From assembly GCA_934675045.1 (NCBI GenBank), contig CAKUPI010000012.1:1-15769 (forward strand): a DNA stretch of 15,769 nucleotides. The letters are read 5' to 3'. The stretch comes from an uncultured Eubacteriales bacterium. GTDB lineage: Bacteria; Bacillota; Clostridia; Oscillospirales; Butyricicoccaceae. The notes under the pieces are model-generated. The model was not told the DNA's origin. It did no database searches and worked only from the letters and a program-made list of their open reading frames with translations. The position numbers and the translations under genes were made by a program. The number at the start of each line of letters is the position of its first letter. Position 1 is the first letter of the stretch. Shown piece by piece: positions 1-5,912 of the stretch.

Positions 1-1
1 T

Positions 2-247
2 ACAGTAACCAATCAGGTGGGCCTGTATGCCCGGCCGGCGACCTTTTTCATCCAGAAAGCCAACGAGTACCGCAGCACCATGATGGTGGAAAAAGATGAT
101 CGCAAGGTCAACGCCAAGAGCCTCCTGGGCGTTCTTTCCCTGGGCATTACCAAAGGCAGCACCATCACCATTTCGGCCGAAGGCCCCGATGAAGAGGAAG
201 CTGTCAACGCGCTGTGCGCGCTTATTGCCGCCAACTTCGGCGAATAA
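2..247 (+). CDS. HPr/Crh-like phosphocarrier-family protein, 5' end cut off (His15 replaced by Tyr)
   Basis: The first few codons lie outside the window; 81 residues are visible and the gene ends at TAA 245-247. The HPr fold signature is clear: GLYARPA near the N terminus and VNAKSLLGVLSL in the middle. In register with HPr numbering, the residue that should be the phosphorylated His15 is Tyr (codon TAT, 26-28), while Ser46, the HPr kinase site, is present in NAKS. HPr normally passes phosphate from enzyme I to PTS sugar permeases through His15. A protein without it cannot do this by the usual route but could still act like Bacillus Crh, which has Gln15 and works through Ser46-P and CcpA. In many Firmicutes a Crh/HPr gene follows rapZ-yvcK-whiA, which would be upstream here; that context is inference. 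An HPr that is simply non-functional in sugar transport is the alternative. Confidence 0.9.
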   Translation, partial: TVTNQVGLYARPATFFIQKANEYRSTMMVEKDDRKVNAKSLLGVLSLGITKGSTITISAEGPDEEEAVNALCALIAANFGE

Positions 248-263
248 GGCAGAATAACGTCCC

Positions 264-291
264 AAAGCGCCGCGTCATCGCGGCGCTTTTT
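264..291 (+). terminator. Intrinsic terminator after the HPr-like gene
   Basis: A perfect 11-bp inverted repeat, AAAGCGCCGCG (264-274) and CGCGGCGCTTT (279-289), is separated by the 4-base loop TCAT and ends in a run of T (287-291). It lies 16 bases after the HPr stop codon and just before the uvrC ribosome-binding site, so it should end the upstream transcript and separate it from uvrC. Some read-through is likely, because I find no convincing promoter between it and uvrC. Confidence 0.88.
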
Positions 292-311
292 ATATGATTT
301 CGGAGGCGCCT

Positions 312-2138
312 ATGACTCTGCATCAACTGAGACAAAAAGCCAATGAGCTGCCGCTGGTGCCCGGGGTGTACCTGATGCACGACAAAACCGGCCGGGTCAT
401 TTACGTCGGCAAGGCCAAGGTGCTGAAAAACCGCGTCAGCCAGTATTTTGCCAATCTGGCCTCGCACACGGCCAAGACGCGGCGGCTGGTGGAAAACATC
501 GACGATTTCGAGACCATTTATGCCAAGACCGAGTTTGACGCCCTGCTGCTGGAAAACACGCTGATCAAGCGCTACAAGCCCAAGTACAACATTCTGCTCA
601 AGGACGACAAGGGGTATCCCTACCTTCGGCTGGGCAAAGAGCCGTACGCGGCCTTTTCCATTGTTTCGGTGCGGCAGGATGACGGCGCACGGTATTTTGG
701 CCCGTACGGCGGCCGCGGCGCCGCCAAGGCGGCCGTTGAAATCGTGCAGGAGACCTTCGGGCTGCCCACCTGCTCGCGCAGGTTCCCGCGTGACATCGGC
801 AAAGAGCGCCCCTGCCTGATGCACCACCTCAAAAAGTGCTGCGGCGTGTGCACTGGGGCGGTCAGCCCCGAACAGTACGCCGAGCTTTTGCGGCAGAGCG
901 CGCTGCTGCTCGAGGGGAAGGGTGAGGACCTTGCCCATGCGATGGAAGAAAAAATGAACGAGCGGGCCGAGGCCCTTGACTTTGAAGCGGCCGCCCTGTA
1001 CCGCGACCGGATGCGCGCCGTGCAGCGGCTGGGACGCAGCCGGGTCGTCACCGGCGTCACGCTGTCCGACATCGACGTTCTGGCCTGCGGCCTGCGCGGA
1101 ACGCGCGCCGCCTTCGCGCTGCTCTCCTACGGCGGCGGCAGCCTGCTGGACAAAAAGGTGGAGTTCTTCGACGGGCTTGAGGAGCAGGACCTGTCAGACG
1201 CGCTGGGCAGCTTTATCAAGCAGTATTACAGCCGCGCCGGCAACGCGCCGCGCGAGCTGGCCCTTGACCGCGACGTAGAGGACCGCGAGGGCATAGAGGC
1301 GCTGCTCTCTTCGCTGCGCGGCCGCAAATGCGGCGTTTTGGTGCCGCAGCGGGGGGAAAAGGCCCAAATGGTCCGGCTGGCGGCCGACAACGCGCGGCTC
1401 GAGCTGGAGGCGCTGGAAACCCGCGAGCAGCGCTCGCGCAAGACACTGGTGCTGCTGGGCGAAATGCTCGGAATGAAAGAGCCGCCCCGGCGCATCGAGG
1501 CGTTTGACATTTCCAACACCGCGGGGGCTGATGCCGTCGCCTCCATGACGGTTTTTGAAGAGGGCGCGCCCAAAAAGGGCGCGTACAGGAAGTTCAAAAT
1601 CAAAGAGGCGGCGGGCGGGGACGATTACGGCGCGATGGCCGAGGTCGTCGGACGGCGTCTGGACCGCGCGCTGGGGGGCGACGAGGGCTTTTTGCCGCTG
1701 CCCGACCTGCTGTTGATGGACGGCGGCGCCGGGCAGACGGGCGTGGCGCTCCGGCAGCTTGCGCAGCGCGGTGTGGACATTCCCATCTTCGGCATGGTCA
1801 AGGACGCGCATCACCGCACGCGCGCCCTTGTGACGGCCGACGGGCGGGAAATCGGCATTGTGTCAACGCCGGCGGTTTTTGCGCTGATCGGGCGCATTCA
1901 GGAAGAGACGCACCGCTTTGCCGTTGCCTATCATCACGACGTACGCGCCAAAAGCGTCCGGCGCTCGGCGCTCGACGGCATCGAGGGGCTGGGCGAGGTG
2001 CGGCGCAAGCAGCTTTTGCGCCGGTTCGGAACCATTTCCGCCATCCGCAGCGCGTCGGCCGACGAGCTGGCCGCCGTGGTGCCGCGCAGCGTGGCGGAAA
2101 ACATTGTACGGCATTTTTCGGAAGAGAGGCAGGAGTAG
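312..2138 (+). CDS. uvrC: UvrC, excinuclease ABC subunit C
   Basis: UvrC is the dual-incision nuclease of bacterial nucleotide excision repair, cutting on both sides of a lesion presented by UvrB. The 608-residue protein has the full domain order: GIY-YIG nuclease at about 12-95 (GVY 18-20, YVG 31-33); a cysteine cluster Cys154, Cys168, Cys176/177, Cys180 matching the iron-sulfur ligands reported for UvrC; UVR motif for UvrB contact at about 207-241; RNase H-like nuclease at about 395-540 with Asp399 in FDISN, Asp470 in LLMDGG and His534; and C-terminal helix-hairpin-helix DNA-binding repeats at about 552-602. I chose ATG 312 because GGAGG at 302-306 lies 5 bases upstream. An in-frame ATG at 294 would add six residues but sits at the foot of the terminator with no ribosome-binding site. 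It runs directly into rsmD with a 2-base gap. Confidence 0.96.
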   Translation: MTLHQLRQKANELPLVPGVYLMHDKTGRVIYVGKAKVLKNRVSQYFANLASHTAKTRRLVENIDDFETIYAKTEFDALLLENTLIKRYKPKYNILLKDDKGYPYLRLGKEPYAAFSIVSVRQDDGARYFGPYGGRGAAKAAVEIVQETFGLPTCSRRFPRDIGKERPCLMHHLKKCCGVCTGAVSPEQYAELLRQSALLLEGKGEDLAHAMEEKMNERAEALDFEAAALYRDRMRAVQRLGRSRVVTGVTLSDIDVLACGLRGTRAAFALLSYGGGSLLDKKVEFFDGLEEQDLSDALGSFIKQYYSRAGNAPRELALDRDVEDREGIEALLSSLRGRKCGVLVPQRGEKAQMVRLAADNARLELEALETREQRSRKTLVLLGEMLGMKEPPRRIEAFDISNTAGADAVASMTVFEEGAPKKGAYRKFKIKEAAGGDDYGAMAEVVGRRLDRALGGDEGFLPLPDLLLMDGGAGQTGVALRQLAQRGVDIPIFGMVKDAHHRTRALVTADGREIGIVSTPAVFALIGRIQEETHRFAVAYHHDVRAKSVRRSALDGIEGLGEVRRKQLLRRFGTISAIRSASADELAAVVPRSVAENIVRHFSEERQE

Positions 2139-2140
2139 CC

Positions 2141-2692
2141 ATGCGGATTATCGCCGGAACGGCGCGCGGAAAGCCGCTGCACACGCCGCCGGGTCTGCAC
2201 ACGCGCCCGACGACCGACCGCGTCAAAGAGTCGGTGTTCAACATCATTCAGTTTCGGGTGCAGGGCGCGCGGGTACTCGACCTGTTCGCGGGCTCGGGGC
2301 AGCTGGGGCTGGAATGTTTGTCGCGCGGCGCGGAAAAGTGCCTGTTTTGCGACAACGACCGGGCGGCGCTGCAAGCGGTGAGGAAAAACATCGCCCTGTG
2401 CGGCATGGAGGGGAAAAGCACGGTTTTTGCCGGCGACTGGCGCTCGGCCGTCGCGCAGAGCGGGCGGGCCGCTTTTGACGTGATTTTGCTCGATCCGCCG
2501 TACGGGGGGAAGATTCTCAACGAGGCCATTGAGGAAATTCTGTTGTTTGACATCCTTGCCGCCCGTGGTATAATCGTATGTGAAAGCGCCCGCGAGGACG
2601 TGATTGCGCCGCCCGCGGCTCCCTATGCCATCCACAGGAGGTACCGCTACGGCGCCACCGCCATCACCACACTGACGAGGGATGAAGCATGA
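2141..2692 (+). CDS. rsmD: RsmD, 16S rRNA (guanine-966-N2)-methyltransferase
   Basis: This 183-residue protein is a SAM-dependent methyltransferase that modifies G966 of 16S rRNA during 30S assembly. Seen directly: the family N terminus MRIIAGTARG, RPTTDRVKES at 22-31, the SAM-binding loop LDLFAGSGQLGLE at 46-58, the acidic SAM ribose contact CDND at 70-73, and the catalytic DPPY at 118-121. Length is normal for the family. AGGAG at 2131-2135 overlaps the end of uvrC and precedes ATG 2141 at proper spacing, so the two genes are translationally linked. The stop codon overlaps the coaD start (ATGA, 2689-2692). The gene's 3' part also contains a consensus promoter (2547-2574). The pairing of rsmD with coaD is common in bacteria. 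Confidence 0.95.
   Translation: MRIIAGTARGKPLHTPPGLHTRPTTDRVKESVFNIIQFRVQGARVLDLFAGSGQLGLECLSRGAEKCLFCDNDRAALQAVRKNIALCGMEGKSTVFAGDWRSAVAQSGRAAFDVILLDPPYGGKILNEAIEEILLFDILAARGIIVCESAREDVIAPPAAPYAIHRRYRYGATAITTLTRDEA
2547..2574 (+). promoter_or_regulatory. Consensus sigma-A promoter inside rsmD, reading toward coaD
   Basis: TTGACA (2547-2552) and TATAAT (2569-2574) both match the housekeeping consensus at all six positions, with a 16-bp spacer and a TGG extension just before the -10 (TGn motif, 2566-2568). Transcription should begin near 2581, about 108 bases ahead of coaD. Such a match is unlikely by chance in GC-rich coding DNA, although these bases also encode rsmD residues. It would let coaD and the next gene be expressed independently of the repair gene upstream. 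Confidence 0.7.
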
Positions 2693-3174
2693 AAATCGCT
2701 CTGGTTCCCGGGAGCTTTGACCCGGTGACAAACGGCCACCTCGATCTGGCGCGCCGTGCCGCCGCCCTCTTTGACCGCGTCATTGTCGTGGCCGTCGACA
2801 ACGCGGAAAAGCACTATCTGTTTTCGCCGGGGGAACGGCTGGCCCTGCTGCGCGGAGCCGTCGAAGACATTCCGGGCGTCGAAGCCGACTGCTGGGGCGG
2901 CATGCTGTGGGAATACGCCCGCGACAAGGGGGCGTGCGCTATCGTCAAGGGGCTGCGCAGCGCGCGGGAGTTTGATTACGAACTGCTGCAGGCCCGCTTC
3001 AACGGCGAAAAATGGCCGTCTGCGCAGACGGTGCTGCTGCCGTCCGGGCCGGGATTGGAGCATCTCAGCTCGAGCGAGCTGAAGCGGCGGGCCGCGCAGG
3101 GGCTGGATTTGACGGGGCTTGCGCCCGAGGCGGTATGCCGCGCTGTCATGGAGAAATTACACGGACAACAATAA
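2689..3174 (+). CDS. coaD: CoaD, pantetheine-phosphate adenylyltransferase
   Basis: CoaD transfers AMP from ATP to 4'-phosphopantetheine, giving dephospho-CoA in the penultimate step of coenzyme A synthesis in the cytoplasm. The 161-residue protein shows the nucleotidyltransferase signature GSFDPVTNGH at 8-17 (the T/HxGH-type ATP site), FSPGER at 45-50, KGLR at 87-90 for phosphate contact, EFDYE at 94-98 and the SSS loop at 127-129. Length is standard. The stretch after EFDYE reads LLQARFN where family members usually have a QxAxMN-type sequence; this looks like ordinary drift, as the spacing is kept. ATG 2689 overlaps the rsmD stop by 4 bases and has GAGGGA at 2677-2682. The internal promoter in rsmD probably serves it. 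Confidence 0.94.
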   Translation: MKIALVPGSFDPVTNGHLDLARRAAALFDRVIVVAVDNAEKHYLFSPGERLALLRGAVEDIPGVEADCWGGMLWEYARDKGACAIVKGLRSAREFDYELLQARFNGEKWPSAQTVLLPSGPGLEHLSSSELKRRAAQGLDLTGLAPEAVCRAVMEKLHGQQ

Positions 3175-3188
3175 AGGAGAGTAGGCTT

Positions 3189-3668
3189 ATGGCTGGAAGC
3201 ACCATTGACGAACTGATTATGACGCTGTATGAGATGATTCAGGACGCGCGCGGTGTGCCGCTGGGCGATCGCTGCATCATCGAGCGGGACAAGGCGCTGG
3301 ATATTCTGGACGAAATTCGCGCCGACCTGCCGGCTGAGCTCAAAATGGCGCGTGAAATTGTAGAAAAGCGAAACGAGGTCATTTCGGCGGGCAAGCGCGA
3401 GTATGACACACTGAAAAAGCAGGCCGAGGACTACGCCAAGCAGCGCGTCAACGATCACGAGGTGGCCGCCGAGGCGCGCAAAAAGGCGGCGGACATTATC
3501 GCCGGAGCCGAAAGCCGCTCGCGCGAAATCATGAAGGCGGCCGGCGCTTATTGCGAGGACGCCATGAAGCGCGCCGAGGACGCGCTGGCCCAGACGGCGG
3601 AGGAGGTCAAGCAGTCGCGGATACAGTTCCGCCAGCTGCTCAAGGAAAAGCCCGCCGCGAAGGAATAA
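3189..3668 (+). CDS. Coiled-coil protein of unknown function downstream of coaD
   Basis: I cannot assign a function. The 159-residue product has no signal peptide or membrane segment. An N-terminal helical piece (MAGSTIDELIMTLYEMIQDA, about 1-20) is followed by a short VPLGDRCIIERDK segment and then a nearly continuous charged helix from about 45 to 150, rich in Ala, Glu, Lys and Arg in heptad-like order. Proteins of this type beside coaD in Clostridia are, as I recall, often labelled ATPase or ATP synthase subunit B-like, but I see no Walker motif, so the label probably reflects only coiled-coil similarity. A DivIVA-like or other scaffold role is possible given the division genes downstream, but that is a guess. 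AAAGGAGAG (3174-3182) sets the start at ATG 3189. The gene follows coaD by 14 bases and is the last before the terminator. Confidence 0.85.
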   Translation: MAGSTIDELIMTLYEMIQDARGVPLGDRCIIERDKALDILDEIRADLPAELKMAREIVEKRNEVISAGKREYDTLKKQAEDYAKQRVNDHEVAAEARKKAADIIAGAESRSREIMKAAGAYCEDAMKRAEDALAQTAEEVKQSRIQFRQLLKEKPAAKE

Positions 3669-3770
3669 AAAGGGGTTTTTGGGGGGCGCGAGGGGGCCTG
3701 TCCGCATTTTTTGCGGGGGCTTCGGACGCCTCGGGCAGGACAAAACAAAATACCGTTGCGACCGATGTGC

Positions 3771-3807
3771 AGGGAACCGCCGAAAAAAAGGCGGTTCCCT
3801 TTATTTT
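3771..3807 (+). terminator. Intrinsic terminator ending the uvrC-coaD transcription unit
   Basis: A perfect 11-bp inverted repeat, AGGGAACCGCC (3771-3781) and GGCGGTTCCCT (3790-3800), flanks the 8-base A-rich loop GAAAAAAA and is followed by a T-rich tail (TTATTTT, 3801-3807). It lies about 100 bases after the stop codon of the coiled-coil gene. It isolates the dcw cluster from upstream transcription. Confidence 0.9.
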
Positions 3808-3901
3808 CCGCAAAAAGCGAACATACGTTTTATGTTTCGAAAATTCGCGTTTTTCTTGCAAAAAAAAGGTTTTTATTCTGGCAAATATTATGAAAAAGCC
3901 C

Positions 3902-3930
3902 TTGCAATTCAGCGCCGCAATGCGTATAAT
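3902..3930 (+). promoter_or_regulatory. Sigma-A-type promoter of mraZ and the dcw cluster
   Basis: TTGCAA (3902-3907, four of six consensus bases) and TATAAT (3925-3930, all six) are 17 bp apart. The surrounding DNA is AT-rich, and the site lies between the upstream terminator and mraZ, with transcription expected to start near 3937. This would place the start just ahead of the AAAGTG boxes. It is the only good promoter I see in front of the cluster. Confidence 0.8.
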
Positions 3931-3940
3931 AAAAGAACAA

Positions 3941-3980
3941 GCAGTGGGGGAAAGTGGTGTAAAGTGCCACGAAGTGCCAC
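3941..3980 (+). promoter_or_regulatory. Array of 10-bp AAAGTG boxes, probable MraZ operator
   Basis: Four direct repeats start exactly 10 bp apart: GCAGTGGGGG (3941), AAAGTGGTGT (3951), AAAGTGCCAC (3961) and GAAGTGCCAC (3971). MraZ proteins are known to bind short GTG-containing direct repeats in front of their own gene (TGGG repeats in E. coli; AAAGTG(T/G) boxes spaced by 10 bp in Mycoplasma). One-helical-turn spacing puts all boxes on one face of DNA, as expected for the ring-shaped MraZ oligomer. Position, motif and spacing all fit autoregulation; binding itself is inferred. Confidence 0.75.
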
Positions 3981-4003
3981 TTACGTGAGGCAGGTGGAAA
4001 AGA

Positions 4004-4420
4004 ATGCTCGGCCAGTATCCGCACAATATTGACGCCAAGGGCCGTCTTTTCTTCCCGGCGAAATTGCGTGAGGAGCTGGGCGACAGCTTTATCGTCACCA
4101 AGGGGCTGGACAACTGCCTGTTTGTGTATTCGCAGGAAGCGTGGGCCGAGCTGGAAGAAAAAATCGCGGCGCTGCCCATGTCCAAGTCGCGCAATTTGCA
4201 GCGGTTTTTCTTTTCCGGCGCCGCCAACTGCGAGGTTGACGCGCAGGGGCGGATTCTGCTGCCCAACCATCTGCGCGAATACGCCGACCTCAAAAAAGAG
4301 GTTTATGTGCTGGGCGTTTCCGGCCGCGCCGAGATTTGGAACGCCGAACGCTGGCTGCAATACAGCCAGGGCGTCACGGCCGAAGCGGCGGCCGAGGCGA
4401 TGGACGAGCTGGGGTTTTAG
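4004..4420 (+). CDS. mraZ: MraZ, transcriptional regulator of the dcw cluster
   Basis: MraZ is a DNA-binding regulator with two tandem SpoVT-AbrB-like half domains that form a ring-like oligomer and bind repeats upstream of its own gene. In this 138-residue protein the duplicated motif is visible as DAKGR (10-14) and DAQGR (79-83), each followed by a hydrophobic strand (LFFP and ILLP). It is slightly shorter than the common 143-152 residues. ATG 4004 follows AGGTGG (3992-3997) by 6 bases, and the product begins MLGQYPHNID, close to the family start MF.GEY.H.ID. As first gene of the cluster, three bases ahead of rsmH, it probably controls the whole run through the box array upstream. Confidence 0.95.
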   Translation: MLGQYPHNIDAKGRLFFPAKLREELGDSFIVTKGLDNCLFVYSQEAWAELEEKIAALPMSKSRNLQRFFFSGAANCEVDAQGRILLPNHLREYADLKKEVYVLGVSGRAEIWNAERWLQYSQGVTAEAAAEAMDELGF

Positions 4421-4423
4421 ACG

Positions 4424-5374
4424 ATGGAGTTTCATCATGTACCGGTGCTGGCGCAGCAATGCATGCAGGCGCTGGCCATCCGCCCCGACGGCGTTTACGC
4501 CGACGGAACGACGGGCGGCGGCGGCCACAGCAGCCTGATAGCCGCGCGTCTCAATGAAAAGGGACGGCTCATCTGCATAGACCGCGACGACGACGCGCTG
4601 CGCGCGGCGCGCGCACGGCTGACCGGCTTTGACTGCCGCATTGATTTTGTCAAGAGCAACTTTATGGATATGGACCGGGTGTTTTGCCGGCTGGGCGTCG
4701 ATGCCGTCGACGGCATTTTGCTCGACCTTGGGGTTTCCTCCTACCAGCTGGACACGCCGGAGCGCGGCTTTTCCTACCAGAGCGACGCGCCGCTGGACAT
4801 GCGCATGGACCGCACGCAGCCGCTGACCGCCCGCGAGGTGGTCAACGGATACAGCGAGCAGCGGCTGCGCGAAATCATCGGCACTTACGGCGAGGAGCGT
4901 TACGCGGGGCGCATTGCGTCGGCCATTGTGGCGCACCGGCAGAAAAAGGCCGTTGAGACGACGGCCGAGCTGAGCGACATCATCCGCGCCGCCATGCCGG
5001 CCGCCGCGCGCCGGGAAAAGCAGCACCCGGCCAAGCGCACCTTTCAGGCCATTCGCATCGAGGTCAACGGCGAGCTTTCCGCCGTGCAGACGGCGCTGAA
5101 CAAAGCGGTGCCCTGTCTGGCGCCGGGGGGGCGAATCGCCGTCATCAGCTTTCATTCCCTTGAGGACCGCATTGTCAAGCAGACCTTTGCCGAGCTGGCC
5201 AGAGGCTGCATCTGCCCCAAGGAGTTTCCCGTCTGCGTCTGCGGTCACAAGGCGCAGGTCCGCCTGATTGACAAGGGCGGAGTCACCGCCGAAGAGCAGG
5301 AGCTGCGCGACAATCCGCGGGCCCGCTCGGCCCGGCTCCGCACGGCGGAAAAACTATCAACGGTCAACACGTAA
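4424..5374 (+). CDS. rsmH: RsmH, 16S rRNA (cytosine-1402-N4)-methyltransferase
   Basis: RsmH (formerly MraW) methylates N4 of C1402 in the ribosomal P site using SAM. The 316-residue protein carries all family blocks: HHVPV at 4-8, DGTTGGGGHS at 27-36, CIDRD at 51-55, LDLGVSSYQLD at 100-110, GFSYQSDAPLDMRMD at 115-129, HPAKRTFQAIRIEVN at 201-215 and ISFHSLEDRIVK at 241-252. A C-terminal CxC-x6-CxC set (Cys262, 264, 271, 273) is typical of Firmicute members. Only three bases separate it from mraZ and the ribosome-binding site is weak (GGGG at 4411-4414), so translation is probably coupled to mraZ. The mraZ-rsmH pair is the usual head of dcw clusters. Confidence 0.97.
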   Translation: MEFHHVPVLAQQCMQALAIRPDGVYADGTTGGGGHSSLIAARLNEKGRLICIDRDDDALRAARARLTGFDCRIDFVKSNFMDMDRVFCRLGVDAVDGILLDLGVSSYQLDTPERGFSYQSDAPLDMRMDRTQPLTAREVVNGYSEQRLREIIGTYGEERYAGRIASAIVAHRQKKAVETTAELSDIIRAAMPAAARREKQHPAKRTFQAIRIEVNGELSAVQTALNKAVPCLAPGGRIAVISFHSLEDRIVKQTFAELARGCICPKEFPVCVCGHKAQVRLIDKGGVTAEEQELRDNPRARSARLRTAEKLSTVNT

Positions 5375-5388
5375 AAGGAGGGATCGAC

Positions 5389-5880
5389 ATGGCATCGTCG
5401 GCCGCACGGAAAAGAAGCGCCGCAGAATACGGACAACCTGTACAGCACAGCCACAAACAGCCGCAGATGGAGCTGCTGCCCGAAAACAAGTCGGCGCGCC
5501 GTCGCGCCCCCGCCAGGGTTCCGTATGGCAAATACGCCGTTATTTTCGGCTGCGTCTTTGCCGTCGTTATGCTGGTTTTGAGCGGATACGCCCAGCTGAC
5601 CGAGCTGACGGCACAGAACACCGGCTTGAAGGAGCAGTTGAGCGAGCTGCAAAGCGAGGAAAACGCCCTCAACGCCAAAAAGGAGCAGTTTTACAATCTC
5701 GGCTATGTGGAGCAGTGCGCGCAGGACATGGGCATGGTCAAGCAGGACAGCTCGCAGGTCACTTATGTGGATCTGAGCAGTCCCGAGCGTTCGCTCATGG
5801 CGCAGGAGCAGGAGGAGACACCGGCGCTGCTGGCGGGGCTGGCCAAAACCTTTAACGCCGTGGTGGAATATCTGAACTGA
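5389..5880 (+). CDS. ftsL: FtsL-like cell division protein (single-pass, septal coiled coil)
   Basis: The 163-residue protein has the FtsL/DivIC layout: a basic cytoplasmic N terminus (1-48, with RRR at 37-39), one membrane segment at about 49-66, a coiled coil at about 68-103, then a conserved-looking YNLGYVEQCAQDMGM block at 102-116 and a C terminus ending in VVEYLN. Primary sequence of this family is poorly conserved, so the name rests on topology and on position between rsmH and the penicillin-binding protein, exactly where ftsL sits. FtsL forms a complex with FtsB/DivIC and FtsQ/DivIB that activates FtsW and its partner synthase. AAGGAGGG (5375-5382) fixes ATG 5389, 14 bases after rsmH. 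The N-terminal tail is longer than in E. coli FtsL. Confidence 0.85.
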   Translation: MASSAARKRSAAEYGQPVQHSHKQPQMELLPENKSARRRAPARVPYGKYAVIFGCVFAVVMLVLSGYAQLTELTAQNTGLKEQLSELQSEENALNAKKEQFYNLGYVEQCAQDMGMVKQDSSQVTYVDLSSPERSLMAQEQEETPALLAGLAKTFNAVVEYLN

Positions 5881-5912
5881 AAGAGCGCGTATAAATAGGC
5901 AGAGAATGTGGC

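Larger units (their letters stand above)
3669..4003. other. 335-base intergenic region between the coaD operon and mraZ
   Basis: No credible gene is seen here. In order it holds: a G-rich tract just after the upstream stop codon, with G runs at 3672-3675, 3681-3686, 3692-3696 and 3715-3719, and possible small hairpins such as CCGCA/TGCGG (3702-3706 with 3712-3716); a strong terminator (3771-3807); an AT-rich stretch unlike the surrounding coding DNA, with a small imperfect palindrome AACATA/TATGTT (3820-3825 with 3831-3836); the mraZ promoter (3902-3930); and the repeated AAAGTG boxes (3941-3980). Open frames crossing this region have low-complexity translations and no ribosome-binding site. 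Confidence 0.85.

Noticed and set aside
294..311. Upstream ATG of uvrC at 294
   Set aside because: It lies right after the terminator stem with no ribosome-binding site, whereas GGAGG sits 5 bases before ATG 312 and the family start fits better there.
1503..1508. TTGACA within uvrC as a promoter
   Set aside because: There is no -10-like sequence at 15-19 bp downstream; the bases encode the FDIS catalytic motif.
2636..2642. Perfect AGGAGGT Shine-Dalgarno-like sequence inside rsmD
   Set aside because: No start codon follows within 4-12 bases in any frame that leads to a gene; it encodes part of the HRRYR segment of RsmD and is probably chance.
3551..3988. Plus-strand open frame crossing from the coiled-coil gene into the mraZ upstream gap
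   Set aside because: It begins in another frame of the coiled-coil gene, runs through the terminator, promoter and AAAGTG boxes, and its translation is low-complexity with no ribosome-binding site.
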